64,000 bases of DNA from WQXF01 sp031553615. GTDB taxonomy: Bacteria > Bacillota > Clostridia > Christensenellales > Aristaeellaceae. A program made the translations under genes and the position numbers. The notes beneath the pieces were generated by a model. That model ran no database searches and was not told the origin of the DNA. It saw only the letters and a list, made by a program, of their open reading frames with translations. Below, in pieces: positions 33,700 to 42,863 of the stretch. Location: contig JAVBLJ010000011.1 of assembly GCA_031553615.1 (NCBI GenBank), positions 11,589 through 75,588 on the forward strand, written 5' to 3'. Numbering within the stretch: the first letter of the stretch is position 1; each line of letters begins with the position of its first letter.

Positions 33700-34764
33700 G
33701 TGCCGATTACCGTCCAACGCGGCATTCTGTGGGGCTGGGAGGCCTGCTTCACGCTCGATATGCTGATCAATGGGGAGGAACCCGCCAAAACCCGCGATGC
33801 GCTGGTCGCCAAGCTGCCTACCCAGACCGAGGTTTTGCGCGAGATGTTTGCGCTGCCCGTGGCCGCATTTGAATCGGCGCGCGCGGTGGTGGATGCCTCC
33901 AATCCCACCCTGCGCTTCCTGTTCACGCGGTACGAGGGGTTCGATGGCGCACCATTCCAAGCGCTGCTGGGCACCTTCTTCCCCGCCATGCGCGGCGAGC
34001 TGGATAAAGCCGCGCTGCTCCAGGCGCACTCCGAAATTTTCCACGAGATGCTGTGCTCCCTGTTCAGCCTCGACGCGTCCGATGCCGACGTCCCTCCGCC
34101 TCCCGAGGACATGCGCGCGCTGTTCCAATGGCTGCAGGCAAAGGATACGCCGGACGCGGTTCAGGCCGCGCTGCTGCGCGTCTACACGCAAACCGAAGCG
34201 CTGCTGGACACCTTGATTCCCGCGCTGCAATCGGCGATGGCCGCGTTGCGCAAGCACGAGGCGGCCTTCGCGCGCGAGGCGGAGCGCTTCGCCCATCTCA
34301 CGCAAAGCGACCTGCTCGCTTCGTTGGAGGCGCTATCCCTCTCCATCGACCATGCGGTGGATTACCACGCCTACCCGATCATAATGCAGGTCAACGGCAT
34401 GGACATCACTGCGGAAAATTCTATCTCGGCCCCCCTGATGCGCATCGGAGCGCGGCTGTTCGAGCTAATGCCGCTGGTGGAGAGCGCCCGCCTCGACGTA
34501 GCAAGCGCACAAGCCGCGCTGCACACCATGACGGACAAAACCAAGCTGGAAATCCTAATCCGGCTGGCGGAGCGTCCCTGGTACGGCACCGAGCTGGCCG
34601 AAGCGCTGAGCCTTTCGGGCGCGACGGTTTCGCACCACGTGGGCCAGCTTCTGGGCCATTCGCTGATATCGGTGGAAAACGTCAAGAACCGGCTTTACTA
34701 CCGCCTGGATTCAGGACGCGTGCGGGAGCTGCTCGATTCGCTGGGCCAGCTGCTGCGGCTGTAG
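33700..34764 (+). CDS. ArsR-like winged-helix regulator with large N-terminal domain
   Basis: 354 residues. The DNA-binding domain is C-terminal (about 272-350): TDKTKLEILIRLAERPWYGT, then LAEALSLSGATVSHHVGQLL and NRLYYRLD. The N-terminal 250 residues are mostly helical and presumably bind an effector or mediate dimerisation. The start is GTG (33700) with GAAGGAGG upstream, 18 bp after the MFS gene. It probably represses its own operon through the two operators. Confidence 0.88.
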   Translation: MPITVQRGILWGWEACFTLDMLINGEEPAKTRDALVAKLPTQTEVLREMFALPVAAFESARAVVDASNPTLRFLFTRYEGFDGAPFQALLGTFFPAMRGELDKAALLQAHSEIFHEMLCSLFSLDASDADVPPPPEDMRALFQWLQAKDTPDAVQAALLRVYTQTEALLDTLIPALQSAMAALRKHEAAFAREAERFAHLTQSDLLASLEALSLSIDHAVDYHAYPIIMQVNGMDITAENSISAPLMRIGARLFELMPLVESARLDVASAQAALHTMTDKTKLEILIRLAERPWYGTELAEALSLSGATVSHHVGQLLGHSLISVENVKNRLYYRLDSGRVRELLDSLGQLLRL

Positions 34765-34793
34765 ACTGTTCCGGAATGTCGCTTTCTCTATCT

Positions 34794-34859
34794 AAAAAAA
34801 CAGTTCCCGCCCGGAACGCAAACTCGATGGAGCTTGCTTGCGTTTCCGGGCGGGAACTG
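34794..34859 (-). terminator. Strong terminator-like hairpin in antisense orientation
   Basis: CAGTTCCCGCCCGGAACGCAA (34801-34821) pairs with 34838-34859 over about 21 bp with one extra base. The T-tract (seven bases) follows only on the minus strand, although both neighbouring genes are on the plus strand. Confidence 0.6.
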
Positions 34860-34909
34860 GTATGTCGCGGGCAAAAGTGGTATGCTATTGGTCGAAGGAA
34901 GTGATTGAG

Positions 34910-35251
34910 ATGCGCAAGTTTGGGCTATCGACGATCGGCTGCATCGCGGGCACGGTGCTGGCCGCGTACTTCCTCCCGGCGGTGCACGCGCGGGAGGTAA
35001 CCGATGCGGTGCTGGTGGGCGCGGTGCTGAGCGGGGTGTATCAGCTGCTGCGCCCGCTGCTAAAGCTGTTCACCTTCCCGCTCGCCTTCCTCACCTTCGG
35101 CCTGCTCAACGTGCTGATCGACGCGGGCCTGCTGTGGATGGTCGCGAAGGAATTCGAAGGCTACACGTTCGAAAACTTTGGCTGGGCCATCGTCACGGCC
35201 GTGATCGTCAATATCGCGCGGCGCGTTTGCCGTTCGTTTGCCAAGCGGTAA
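34910..35251 (+). CDS. Phage holin family-like small membrane protein (4TM, DUF/PF04020 type)
   Basis: 113 residues, about four hydrophobic segments, with YQLLRPLLKLFTFPLAFLTF and GLLNVLIDAGLLWMV typical of the family often named Mycobacterial 4-TM holin. Most chromosomal members are not phage genes and have no established role. The ATG at 34910 follows AAGGAAG; the frame is open upstream without a better start. No other phage gene is nearby. Confidence 0.8.
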   Translation: MRKFGLSTIGCIAGTVLAAYFLPAVHAREVTDAVLVGAVLSGVYQLLRPLLKLFTFPLAFLTFGLLNVLIDAGLLWMVAKEFEGYTFENFGWAIVTAVIVNIARRVCRSFAKR

Positions 35252-35310
35252 CCCTCCGCACCCCTTTTTGCAGCCCGTCTTCGCATTCTTTCGCTAGAAT
35301 TTAGTTGTGT

Positions 35311-36495
35311 TTAGAAGAAGTCGGCCAAGTACACGCGGCGGCGGCGGAACACGCGGCGCAGCGTATCGGCGTTGGCGGGGGCTTCCAGCGCGGGCCACGC
35401 CCAGGCGAGGCTATCCACATCGTGGTAACCGAGGGCCAGCTGCGAAAGTGCGCGAATGTCCAGCGTCCAATCGGCCTGACCCTCCGCCTTTTTTTCCACC
35501 TTCACTTCGCCGCCGTCGAAGCACACCTGCCACACGCCCTCGTTCTGCGGCAGCTGCGCATCGCGCACGCGCAGCGCGTAGCTGCCCGGCTCCTGCGGAT
35601 GCCGCAGAAGGCGCAGCGCCTCGCCCACGTTGACCACCCGCGCCATGCCCGCCTGCTCGATGTGCTGCTCGGCGTTGTAGGGCTCGGGGTAGATCGTGTT
35701 GGGATCGATCCAGGGCGGCATCTTCCACACGAAGCGCCGGTAAGCCGCGCCCATGTTGCGCAGCAGCGCGAACATCCCGCGCAGGGCCGAAGGCTGACGG
35801 CAGGCGAAATCGTCCAACACAAGCTGCTTGCCCTCCGATACGTCCTCCGCGCGCAAAATCGCGTAGGCGCTGGGCTGGCCCTGCGCATCGCTCCAAAGGT
35901 AGATGTATTTGCGCGTCACGCACGGGTCGCCGCCCAGCTTGTGCTTCCAATGCGAATCCTCGCGCTTCACGGGCAGGTTGGCCGCCTGCGCGAAGGCTTC
36001 GTATAGCTCGCGAATGGGCGCATCGTCCTCGCCGGGCATCCATTGGCGCACCGGATCGTCGCAGCGGAAGCCGGCAAACGCGTCGAAATCCACCTGCACG
36101 CGCCGCCGGATGCAGCAAAGCTCGTAGCCAAACTGCCGGTAATACGCGTGCGAGAACGGATACAGCGCGCTGAGCACCATGCCCCGCTCGTACATCTCGC
36201 GCAGGCTGAGCTCCATCAGCGCGCGGATGTTGCCCTGCCGCCGCGATTCGGGCAGCGAGGACACCCCGCCGATACCGCCCATGCCCACGGCCTGCCCCTC
36301 GTACCATACCGTGAAGGGCACCAGCTCCAGGGCCGCGGTCATCTTGCCCGCATCGTCGAAAGCCGCGCGGGTGTTCACATGCTCATCGGGCTTGATGGCG
36401 GGCGGATCGCCCGGCTCGCGCGCGAAGGCAAATGCAATATTGAACAGGTCGCGTACCGATTGAATTTCCTCCGGAACAATGGGACGAACGATCAT
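35311..36495 (-). CDS. Eis-like GNAT acetyltransferase with SCP2-type C-terminal domain
   Basis: 394 residues, the normal length for the Eis family. The first GNAT domain has GMGGIGGVSSLPESRRQGNI (acetyl-CoA loop) and ERGMVLSALYPFSHAYYRQF; a second GNAT-like domain and a sterol-carrier-like C-terminal domain follow. The protein ends with Phe, whose carboxylate serves as the general base in Eis. Eis enzymes acetylate aminoglycosides or protein lysines; the substrate here is unknown. It is divergent from the DUF362 gene. Confidence 0.9.
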   Translation of the reverse strand: MIVRPIVPEEIQSVRDLFNIAFAFAREPGDPPAIKPDEHVNTRAAFDDAGKMTAALELVPFTVWYEGQAVGMGGIGGVSSLPESRRQGNIRALMELSLREMYERGMVLSALYPFSHAYYRQFGYELCCIRRRVQVDFDAFAGFRCDDPVRQWMPGEDDAPIRELYEAFAQAANLPVKREDSHWKHKLGGDPCVTRKYIYLWSDAQGQPSAYAILRAEDVSEGKQLVLDDFACRQPSALRGMFALLRNMGAAYRRFVWKMPPWIDPNTIYPEPYNAEQHIEQAGMARVVNVGEALRLLRHPQEPGSYALRVRDAQLPQNEGVWQVCFDGGEVKVEKKAEGQADWTLDIRALSQLALGYHDVDSLAWAWPALEAPANADTLRRVFRRRRVYLADFF

Positions 36496-36542
36496 ACCCT
36501 CACCTCATATCGGCAAAATAGGAGCAATACGCATATATTCCC

Positions 36543-36571
36543 TTCCCAGTGTACGGGAAATCCGTTATAAT
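36543..36571 (+). promoter_or_regulatory. Promoter of the DUF362 gene
   Basis: A good -10 TATAAT (36566-36571), 17 bp from a weak -35 TTCCCA (36543-36548). Confidence 0.5.
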
Positions 36572-36664
36572 GTCAATGTGACCGGCGGCGCGAACCGCCG
36601 TCCACGCTGCGATTCCGGCTTGGCCCCGGCTTTATTGGGCCCCATATTGATCGGAGGGATTCTT

Positions 36665-37744
36665 TTGTCGAAGGTGCTTTTTTCCTCGGTTGAATACACG
36701 CAGTACGATTACACCGTCACCCTGCCTTCCAAGTTCGAACGGTTGCTGGATCAAACGCCGCTGAAGGATAGGGTTGCCGGGAAATGGACCGCCGTCAAAA
36801 TGCACGTGGGGCGCGGCATCGGCTTCACCACCATCCACCCGCTATTCGTCAAAATTCTCATCGACCGGCTCAAGGGCTGGGGCGCGAAGGTATACATCAC
36901 CGATCAATCGGTGGAGGGTGCGCGCGTGCGCGGCTATACTGAGGAGCTGCTCGGCTGCCCCATCGTGGACGTGGCCGGGTTGCGCGGCAAATACTTCTAC
37001 CCCAAGGAGGTCGAATACAAGGCCTTCCATAACGTCGACATCGCGGGCTACATCCACGATGCCGAGGTGATGATCGACCTTTCGCACGTGAAGGGTCACG
37101 GTGCCTGCGGCTACGGCGGCGCTTGCAAAAACATCGCCATGGGCTGCGTCACCGACCGCACCCGGGGCCAGATTCACGGGCTGGAGGGCGGCATCGAATG
37201 GGACGCCGAAAAGTGCATCCATTGTGAGCTGTGCGTGCGCGGCTGCAATCACTTGGCCAATGGCTTCGGCGAAAACGGCGAGTACGATATGAACTACCAT
37301 CACTGCACATTCTGCGGCCACTGCGTGAAGGTCTGCCCCACCCAGGCCATCCGCATGACCGACGATAAGTACGAGGATTTCCAAACCGGCATGGCCCTCT
37401 GCACCAAGACGGTGCTCGAAGCGCTTCCGCCGCACAGCGTGTACTACATCAATTTCCTCACCAACATCACCGCGCTGTGCGATTGCTGGGGCATGTCCAC
37501 TCCCTCGCTGGTGCCCGATATCGGCATCGCCGCCTCGGAGGACATCGTGGCCATCGAGCGCGCCTGCCTGGATATGATCGATTACCGCAAGGTCGACATG
37601 CACGCCATTCCCAAGGGCTTCACGCTGGGCGACAAGGGGCACCTGTTCGAGCGGCTCCACGCCAAGGACCCCTTCATCCAGATCAACAAGCTGGAAGAAT
37701 ACGGGCTGGGCACGCAGCAGTATACCCTGGATGAAATTGAGTAA
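36665..37744 (+). CDS. DUF362 / 4Fe-4S binding protein
   Basis: 359 residues. The N-terminal DUF362 domain (about 1-170) includes DLSHVKGHGACGYGGACKNI. Two ferredoxin clusters follow: C184-IHCELCVRGCN and C214-TFCGHCVKVCP. A C-terminal DUF362 segment completes it. It is probably a cytoplasmic iron-sulfur protein of unknown redox role. The start is TTG (36665) with CGGAGGG eight bases before, giving MSKVLFSSVEY; no suitable ATG exists near the domain start. Confidence 0.88.
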   Translation: MSKVLFSSVEYTQYDYTVTLPSKFERLLDQTPLKDRVAGKWTAVKMHVGRGIGFTTIHPLFVKILIDRLKGWGAKVYITDQSVEGARVRGYTEELLGCPIVDVAGLRGKYFYPKEVEYKAFHNVDIAGYIHDAEVMIDLSHVKGHGACGYGGACKNIAMGCVTDRTRGQIHGLEGGIEWDAEKCIHCELCVRGCNHLANGFGENGEYDMNYHHCTFCGHCVKVCPTQAIRMTDDKYEDFQTGMALCTKTVLEALPPHSVYYINFLTNITALCDCWGMSTPSLVPDIGIAASEDIVAIERACLDMIDYRKVDMHAIPKGFTLGDKGHLFERLHAKDPFIQINKLEEYGLGTQQYTLDEIE

Positions 37745-37759
37745 AGCGTAAACAAAGAA

Positions 37760-37799
37760 CGAATAGAGATCGAATAGAGATCGAATTGAGATCGATTTA
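37760..37799 (+). repeat. 11-bp tandem repeat downstream of the DUF362 gene
   Basis: Three to four copies of CGAATAGAGAT. The rest of the 222-bp gap before the next gene has a TTGACA at about 37835 without a matching -10, and a GGGAGGGG/CTCCCCCC hairpin without T-tract. Nothing firmer is seen. Confidence 0.75.
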
Positions 37800-37966
37800 A
37801 GACCGCGCACCATGCGGCACATTCTCGCGCGCTTTGACAATTTCTGCACATTTCCGCGCACATGCATGCGAATCGGCCCGTCAATCGTCCTATGTGTAGA
37901 AATGCCGGGAGGGGCCTCGCTCCCCCCGCCGCGCCGCATCGACAACAGCAATCGAGGTGAGTCCCC

Positions 37967-39709
37967 ATGAAAACCCTTTGGAGCGGGCCTAGCCTGCCCG
38001 CGTTTCGAATGGCCATGGCCCTGGCGATGGCCGTGATGATGCTGGGCGCACAAACCCCTGCGGTTCGCGCCGAGGATACCATTGTGCTCGATGGTTCCGC
38101 CTTCGAGCTCGAAGCGCCCACCGTCGAACCCGCCGCGCCGCAATCCACGCCGTTCGTGAGCCTGCAGCGCGGCTCCGCTGGCGAGGGCGTGAAGCAGGTG
38201 CAAAATCGGCTGACCGAGCTGGGTTTCTACCACGGCAAAATCAGCGGCGATTTCCTGGATGGCACCGATTCGGCCACCCGTTCCTTCCAGAAGGCCAATG
38301 GGTTGGCGGTCAACGGTAAGATCACGGCCACCACCTGGAACGCCATGATGCATCCCAACGCCATCGGCAAGGATGGCCTCACCCATCCGCCGCTCTCCTG
38401 GCAGCCGATCGCGGAGGACCCTGCCGCCCCCGCCGCCACCCCCGCGCCGCCCACCGTGCAGGACGATCCTTCCATCACGCCGCTTCCCGCCTCGGGCTTC
38501 GTGTATCGGCGCAAGATGGAGCGCGGCTCCGAGGGCGGCGACGTGGCCTCGCTGCAGCAGCGGCTGGCCGACCTAGGCTACTTCACGCTCAAGATCAGCG
38601 GCAACTACCTTTCCAACACACGGGATGCGGTGAAGGAATTCCAGCGCATCAACGGGCTGGTGGCCGATGGCGTGGCAGGCGAAGCGACCCAGCGCCTGCT
38701 TTGGGACGATGCGCTCGCCCTCCCGGCGGGCAGTCCCGCGCGCCCTGCGCCCACCCCCAAGCCGCTGCAGTACATGCTCAAGGTCGACGTCACCAATCAG
38801 GTGACCAGCGCCTACGAGCTGGATGCAAACGGCGAATACACCGTGCTCGTGCGGCAAATGATTTGCTCCACCGGCACCAAGAGCAACCCCACCCCGCTCA
38901 AGACCACGCAATCGAAGGGCTCGCGCGCCCGCTGGGGATATTTCCCAGAATGGGATTCGCACGCGCAGTACCTTTCGCGCATCGATAGCAAGAACGCATT
39001 CCACTCGGTGCTCTACAGCCAGCCTGACCCCATGCAGCTGGTGGTGAGCGCATACAAGGCGCTGGGCAGCCGGGCCTCCCATGGCTGCGTGCGCCTGCTG
39101 GTGGAGGATGCCAAGTGGATTTACGACAATTGCCCCTCGGGCACCACCATCACGGTCTATGAAGGCGAATCGGACCCCGAACTGACGCAGATGCTCAAGC
39201 CGCCGCCCCTCGACCGCAGCCGCATGTTGCCGGAATCCACGCCCGCACCCACCGCGCCGCCGGTGTGGGACCCGAACACCCTGCCCACGCCCTACCGCAT
39301 CCTCAGCAAGGGCGTGACCGGTGCGGATGTTTGGTGGCTGCAGACCAAGCTGACCTACCTGGGCCTCTACCGCGGCACCATCAGCGGCGGATATTACGGA
39401 GGCACCATCGCTGCCGTAAAGGCATTTCAAAAGCTGGCAGGCATCAAGGCCGATGGCGTAGCCGGGCCGGTCACGCTCAAGGCGCTGTATGAAAATCCGG
39501 CCTACGCCACCCCCGATGTGCAGCCCGGTACGCCGCAGGATTCCACCCAGTGGATTCAGCTCCCCACCGCCCTGCCCGCCACAACCTCGGCCCCGCGCAA
39601 CGATGGCGGCAACAGCGCGCCCGCGCCCACCATCGCGCCCCCGGCCGATGGCACGGTTTGGCTCACTCCCCCGCCCCCGCCCGATTCCATCGGCGGCGGC
39701 ATAGGCTAA
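37967..39709 (+). CDS. L,D-transpeptidase with three peptidoglycan-binding domains
   Basis: 580 residues. The signal peptide (about 1-35) is followed by PG_binding_1 domains at about 62-125 and 183-245, a YkuD catalytic domain (about 265-403) with SHGCVRL and nucleophile C374, and a third PG_binding_1 domain near 445-505. A Pro/Thr-rich tail follows. It makes 3-3 cross-links or anchors proteins in the wall. Linkers are Pro/Ala-rich. AGGTGAG lies upstream of the ATG. It stands before the MBOAT/SGNH block, with which it shares the envelope theme. Confidence 0.93.
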   Translation: MKTLWSGPSLPAFRMAMALAMAVMMLGAQTPAVRAEDTIVLDGSAFELEAPTVEPAAPQSTPFVSLQRGSAGEGVKQVQNRLTELGFYHGKISGDFLDGTDSATRSFQKANGLAVNGKITATTWNAMMHPNAIGKDGLTHPPLSWQPIAEDPAAPAATPAPPTVQDDPSITPLPASGFVYRRKMERGSEGGDVASLQQRLADLGYFTLKISGNYLSNTRDAVKEFQRINGLVADGVAGEATQRLLWDDALALPAGSPARPAPTPKPLQYMLKVDVTNQVTSAYELDANGEYTVLVRQMICSTGTKSNPTPLKTTQSKGSRARWGYFPEWDSHAQYLSRIDSKNAFHSVLYSQPDPMQLVVSAYKALGSRASHGCVRLLVEDAKWIYDNCPSGTTITVYEGESDPELTQMLKPPPLDRSRMLPESTPAPTAPPVWDPNTLPTPYRILSKGVTGADVWWLQTKLTYLGLYRGTISGGYYGGTIAAVKAFQKLAGIKADGVAGPVTLKALYENPAYATPDVQPGTPQDSTQWIQLPTALPATTSAPRNDGGNSAPAPTIAPPADGTVWLTPPPPPDSIGGGIG

Positions 39710-39797
39710 CACCCAACGCTCACCCGAACCAGCCACGCAGAAATACCCAGGCGCGGTGCGCTTTGCCCGGCTCTGTCAATTATCGGCAGGGTCGGGC

Positions 39798-39826
39798 TTT
39801 ACTGTACCACCGCTCTCGTGTATAAT
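39798..39826 (+). promoter_or_regulatory. Promoter of the MBOAT/SGNH operon
   Basis: TTTACT (39798-39803), 17 bp, TATAAT (39821-39826). The leader contains a small hairpin (GAAAACGG/CCGTTTTC) before the ribosome-binding site. Confidence 0.8.
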
Positions 39827-39909
39827 GGTCGATAGTGTCCAAGCACACCCCCGAGTAACCGATGAAAACGGCCCAAAATGGCCCGTTTTCCGGAAAAGGA
39901 GCAGGTCCC

Positions 39910-41340
39910 ATGCTGTTCAATTCCTTTATCTTCATTTTCGCGTTTCTGCCCGTCACCCTGGTCGTGTACTTCTGCCTGAACCGCTGGGGCAAGTTCACCC
40001 TGGGCAAGATCTGGTTGGTCATTCTCTCCGTGGTGTTCTATGGATACTTCAACGTAGCCTATCTGCCGCTCATCGTGCTAAGCATACTGATCAATTACGG
40101 CCTCAGCCAGTGCATGCTGACCAGCGAGCGCAAGTGGTTATGCACCCTGTGCTTCTGGGTGGGCCTGCTGGCCAACCTGGGCGTGCTGGGCTACTACAAG
40201 TATTTCGATTTTTTCGCCTCCAACGTCAATGCCGCGTTTGGCACCAGCTTCATGCTGCATCACCTCATACTGCCGCTGGGCATCAGCTTCTTCACCTTCC
40301 AGCAGCTTTCGTACGTGATCGATAGCTACAAGCGCACCGTGCCGCGCTACAACATCGTGGATTACGCGCTGTTCGTCACCTTCTTCCCGCAGCTGATCGC
40401 CGGACCCATCGTGCTGCACAGCGAGATCGTGCCCCAATTCGCCAACCCGGAGAACCGCCACTTCCGCATCGAAAACTTCTCGGCCGGTCTCTACGCGTTC
40501 TCCATCGGCCTATTTAAAAAAACGCTGATCGCCGATACCTTCGCCAAGGTCGTGGGCTATGGGTTCGATGTCGCACCCGCGCTCAACACGCCGGAAACGC
40601 TGTTCGTAATGATCGGCTACATGATCCAGGTGTACTTCGATTTCTCGGGCTACTGCGACATGGCCCTGGGCCTGGGCCGGATGTTCAACATCAACATCCC
40701 CATCAACTTCAATTCGCCGCTCAAATCCTTCAACATCAAGGAATACTGGACGCGCTGGCACATGACGCTCAGCCGCTTCTTCACCCAATACGTGTACTTC
40801 CCGCTGGGCGGCAGCCGCAAGGGCGAATTCCGCACCTGCCTCAACCTGCTGCTCGTGTTCACCATCAGCGGCCTTTGGCACGGCGCGACCTGGGCCTGTA
40901 TCCTCTGGGGCGCGCTGCACGGTCTGGCCTCGGTGATCTACCGGCTCTCGCGCAAGCGCTACGATGCCATGCATCCTGCGCTGCAGTGGGCCACCAACAC
41001 CTCATTCGTGGCGGTGGCGCTGCTGGCCTTTCGCGCACCCAACCTGGATCGAACGTGGTACATGCTCACCCGACTCTTCTCCTCCACCTTCGGCCCGCTG
41101 TCCAGCAGCATCACGAAGGTATTCACCCTGCCGTTCGACCTGTTGTCCGGCAGCGCGCCCACGCTGATGCTGCTCGCCTACGTCAGCGCGATCGTCGGCC
41201 TGCTGGGCTTCCGCAACACCTACGAGCTCACCACCGCATTCAAGCCCACCTGGTACCGTTCGCTGCTGTGCATCGTGCTGCTGTTCGCCTCCATCATGTC
41301 GCTCTCCGGCGTCACGGTGTTCCTGTACTACAATTTCTAA
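39910..41340 (+). CDS. MBOAT-family O-acyltransferase, copy 1
   Basis: 476 residues, about ten membrane segments, of the AlgI/DltB branch. The conserved catalytic histidine is H324 in SGLWHGATW; WTRWHMTLSRFF and YFDFSGYCDMALGLG are also diagnostic. It moves an acyl group, usually acetyl, across the membrane to an SGNH partner that acylates a surface polymer. The start (39910) has AAAGGAG at eight bases; an ATG 16 codons upstream lacks one. First of an apparent five-gene run with a close paralogue next. Confidence 0.93.
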   Translation: MLFNSFIFIFAFLPVTLVVYFCLNRWGKFTLGKIWLVILSVVFYGYFNVAYLPLIVLSILINYGLSQCMLTSERKWLCTLCFWVGLLANLGVLGYYKYFDFFASNVNAAFGTSFMLHHLILPLGISFFTFQQLSYVIDSYKRTVPRYNIVDYALFVTFFPQLIAGPIVLHSEIVPQFANPENRHFRIENFSAGLYAFSIGLFKKTLIADTFAKVVGYGFDVAPALNTPETLFVMIGYMIQVYFDFSGYCDMALGLGRMFNINIPINFNSPLKSFNIKEYWTRWHMTLSRFFTQYVYFPLGGSRKGEFRTCLNLLLVFTISGLWHGATWACILWGALHGLASVIYRLSRKRYDAMHPALQWATNTSFVAVALLAFRAPNLDRTWYMLTRLFSSTFGPLSSSITKVFTLPFDLLSGSAPTLMLLAYVSAIVGLLGFRNTYELTTAFKPTWYRSLLCIVLLFASIMSLSGVTVFLYYNF

Positions 41341-41411
41341 CGCCATAGCCTCGGAGTCGCGGCGCTCCTCCTCTGTCTTCCCGCAACATTACGTACACAT
41401 GGAGGCCTCCC

Positions 41412-42842
41412 ATGCTGTTCAATTCGCATCTGTTCATCCTCGCCTTCCTGCCGGTGGCGCTGCTAGGGTACTTTGGCCTGAACCGCCTGAACAAGTTTAC
41501 GCTGGGCAAGGTCTGGCTGATATTGCTCTCCTTCGTGTTCTACGGGTACTTCAACGTAGCCTACCTGCCGCTCATCGTGATCAGCATCCTGCTGAACTAC
41601 GCGCTGAGCCAGTGCATGCTGAGCAGCGAAAGCAAGCTGCTTTGCCGCCTGTGCCTTATCGTAGGTCTGCTGGCCAACCTGGGCGTGTTGGGGTATTACA
41701 AGTACTTCGATTTCTTCGCCGCAAACCTCAACGCGGCGTTCGGCACCGGTTTCGTGTTGCATCACCTCATACTGCCGCTGGGCATCAGCTTCTTTACCTT
41801 CCAGCAGCTTTCATACGTGATCGATAGCTACAAGCGCACCGTGCCGCGCTACAGCATCGTGGATTACGCGCTGTTCGTCTCCTTCTTCCCGCAGCTGATC
41901 GCCGGGCCCATCGTACTGCACAGCGAGATTGTGCCCCAGTTCGCCGACCCGGAGAACCGCCACTTCAATTCGGACAACGTTGCCACCGGCACCTACGCCT
42001 TCGCCATGGGCTTGGCCAAGAAGGTGCTGATTGCCGATACGTTTGCCAAGGTCGCGGAATACGGCTTCTCCGCCGGAACCAGCCTCAACACCCCCGAGGC
42101 GTTCTTTGTGGTGCTGGCCTACGCGCTGCAGCTCTACTTCGATTTTTCGGGCTACTGCGACATGGCGATGGGCTTGGGCAAGATGTTCAACATCGACATT
42201 CCGCTGAACTTCAATTCACCCTACAAGGCGCTGAATATCAAGGATTTCTGGGCGCGCTGGCACATGACGCTCAATCGCTTCTTCTCGCGCTACGTATATT
42301 TCCCGCTGGGCGGCAGCCGCAAGGGCGAATTCCGCACCTGCCTCAACCTCATGGCCGTGTTCGTGATCAGCGGCCTTTGGCACGGCGCGGGCTGGATGTT
42401 CCTGCTCTGGGGCGCGCTGCATGGCCTGGCCTCGGTGCTCTACCGGCTCTTTCAAAAGCGCTACGATGCGTTGCATCCGGCGCTGCGCTGGCTGCTCACG
42501 TTCTCGTTCCTCTTGCTTTCGTTCATCGTGTTCCGCGCGCCCAACCTTGAAATCGCTTCCAACGTGTGGACCAGCCTAACCAGCATGCGCTTTGGCGCGC
42601 TGGCTGCGGCCATCACCGATCCGTTCGCGTTCCCCTTCGGCCTGCTCAAGCCGGTCGCGACCACCATGATCGGCCTATGGTTCCTGCTGGGCACCCTCTG
42701 CGTAATCACCTTCCCCAACGTGCACGAGCTGACCAGCCGCTTCAAGCCCTCGTGGCGCAATTGGTTTACAACGGTGGCGCTGCTGCTGCTGTCCGTGCTG
42801 TCTCTTTCAGGCGTAAGCGTGTTCCTGTATTACAATTTCTAA
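41412..42842 (+). CDS. MBOAT-family O-acyltransferase, copy 2
   Basis: 476 residues, exactly the length of copy 1 and strongly similar throughout (identical blocks such as HHLILPLGISFFTFQQLSYV and YFPLGGSRKGEFRTCLNL). The catalytic H324 is in SGLWHGAGW. The 71-bp spacer and matching lengths point to a tandem duplication that has since diverged, mostly in the C-terminal third. Each copy may pair with one of the two SGNH-like genes downstream. Confidence 0.93.
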   Translation: MLFNSHLFILAFLPVALLGYFGLNRLNKFTLGKVWLILLSFVFYGYFNVAYLPLIVISILLNYALSQCMLSSESKLLCRLCLIVGLLANLGVLGYYKYFDFFAANLNAAFGTGFVLHHLILPLGISFFTFQQLSYVIDSYKRTVPRYSIVDYALFVSFFPQLIAGPIVLHSEIVPQFADPENRHFNSDNVATGTYAFAMGLAKKVLIADTFAKVAEYGFSAGTSLNTPEAFFVVLAYALQLYFDFSGYCDMAMGLGKMFNIDIPLNFNSPYKALNIKDFWARWHMTLNRFFSRYVYFPLGGSRKGEFRTCLNLMAVFVISGLWHGAGWMFLLWGALHGLASVLYRLFQKRYDALHPALRWLLTFSFLLLSFIVFRAPNLEIASNVWTSLTSMRFGALAAAITDPFAFPFGLLKPVATTMIGLWFLLGTLCVITFPNVHELTSRFKPSWRNWFTTVALLLLSVLSLSGVSVFLYYNF

Positions 42843-42863
42843 ACCGGCGGAGGAGGTGCGATT

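Noticed and set aside
34910..35251. Prophage remnant suggested by the holin-like protein
   Set aside because: No endolysin, integrase, structural gene or attachment site nearby; this small membrane family is common on chromosomes.
37835..37840. TTGACA as a promoter for the L,D-transpeptidase gene
   Set aside because: No -10-like hexamer at 16-18 bp; the following sequence is CGCACA.
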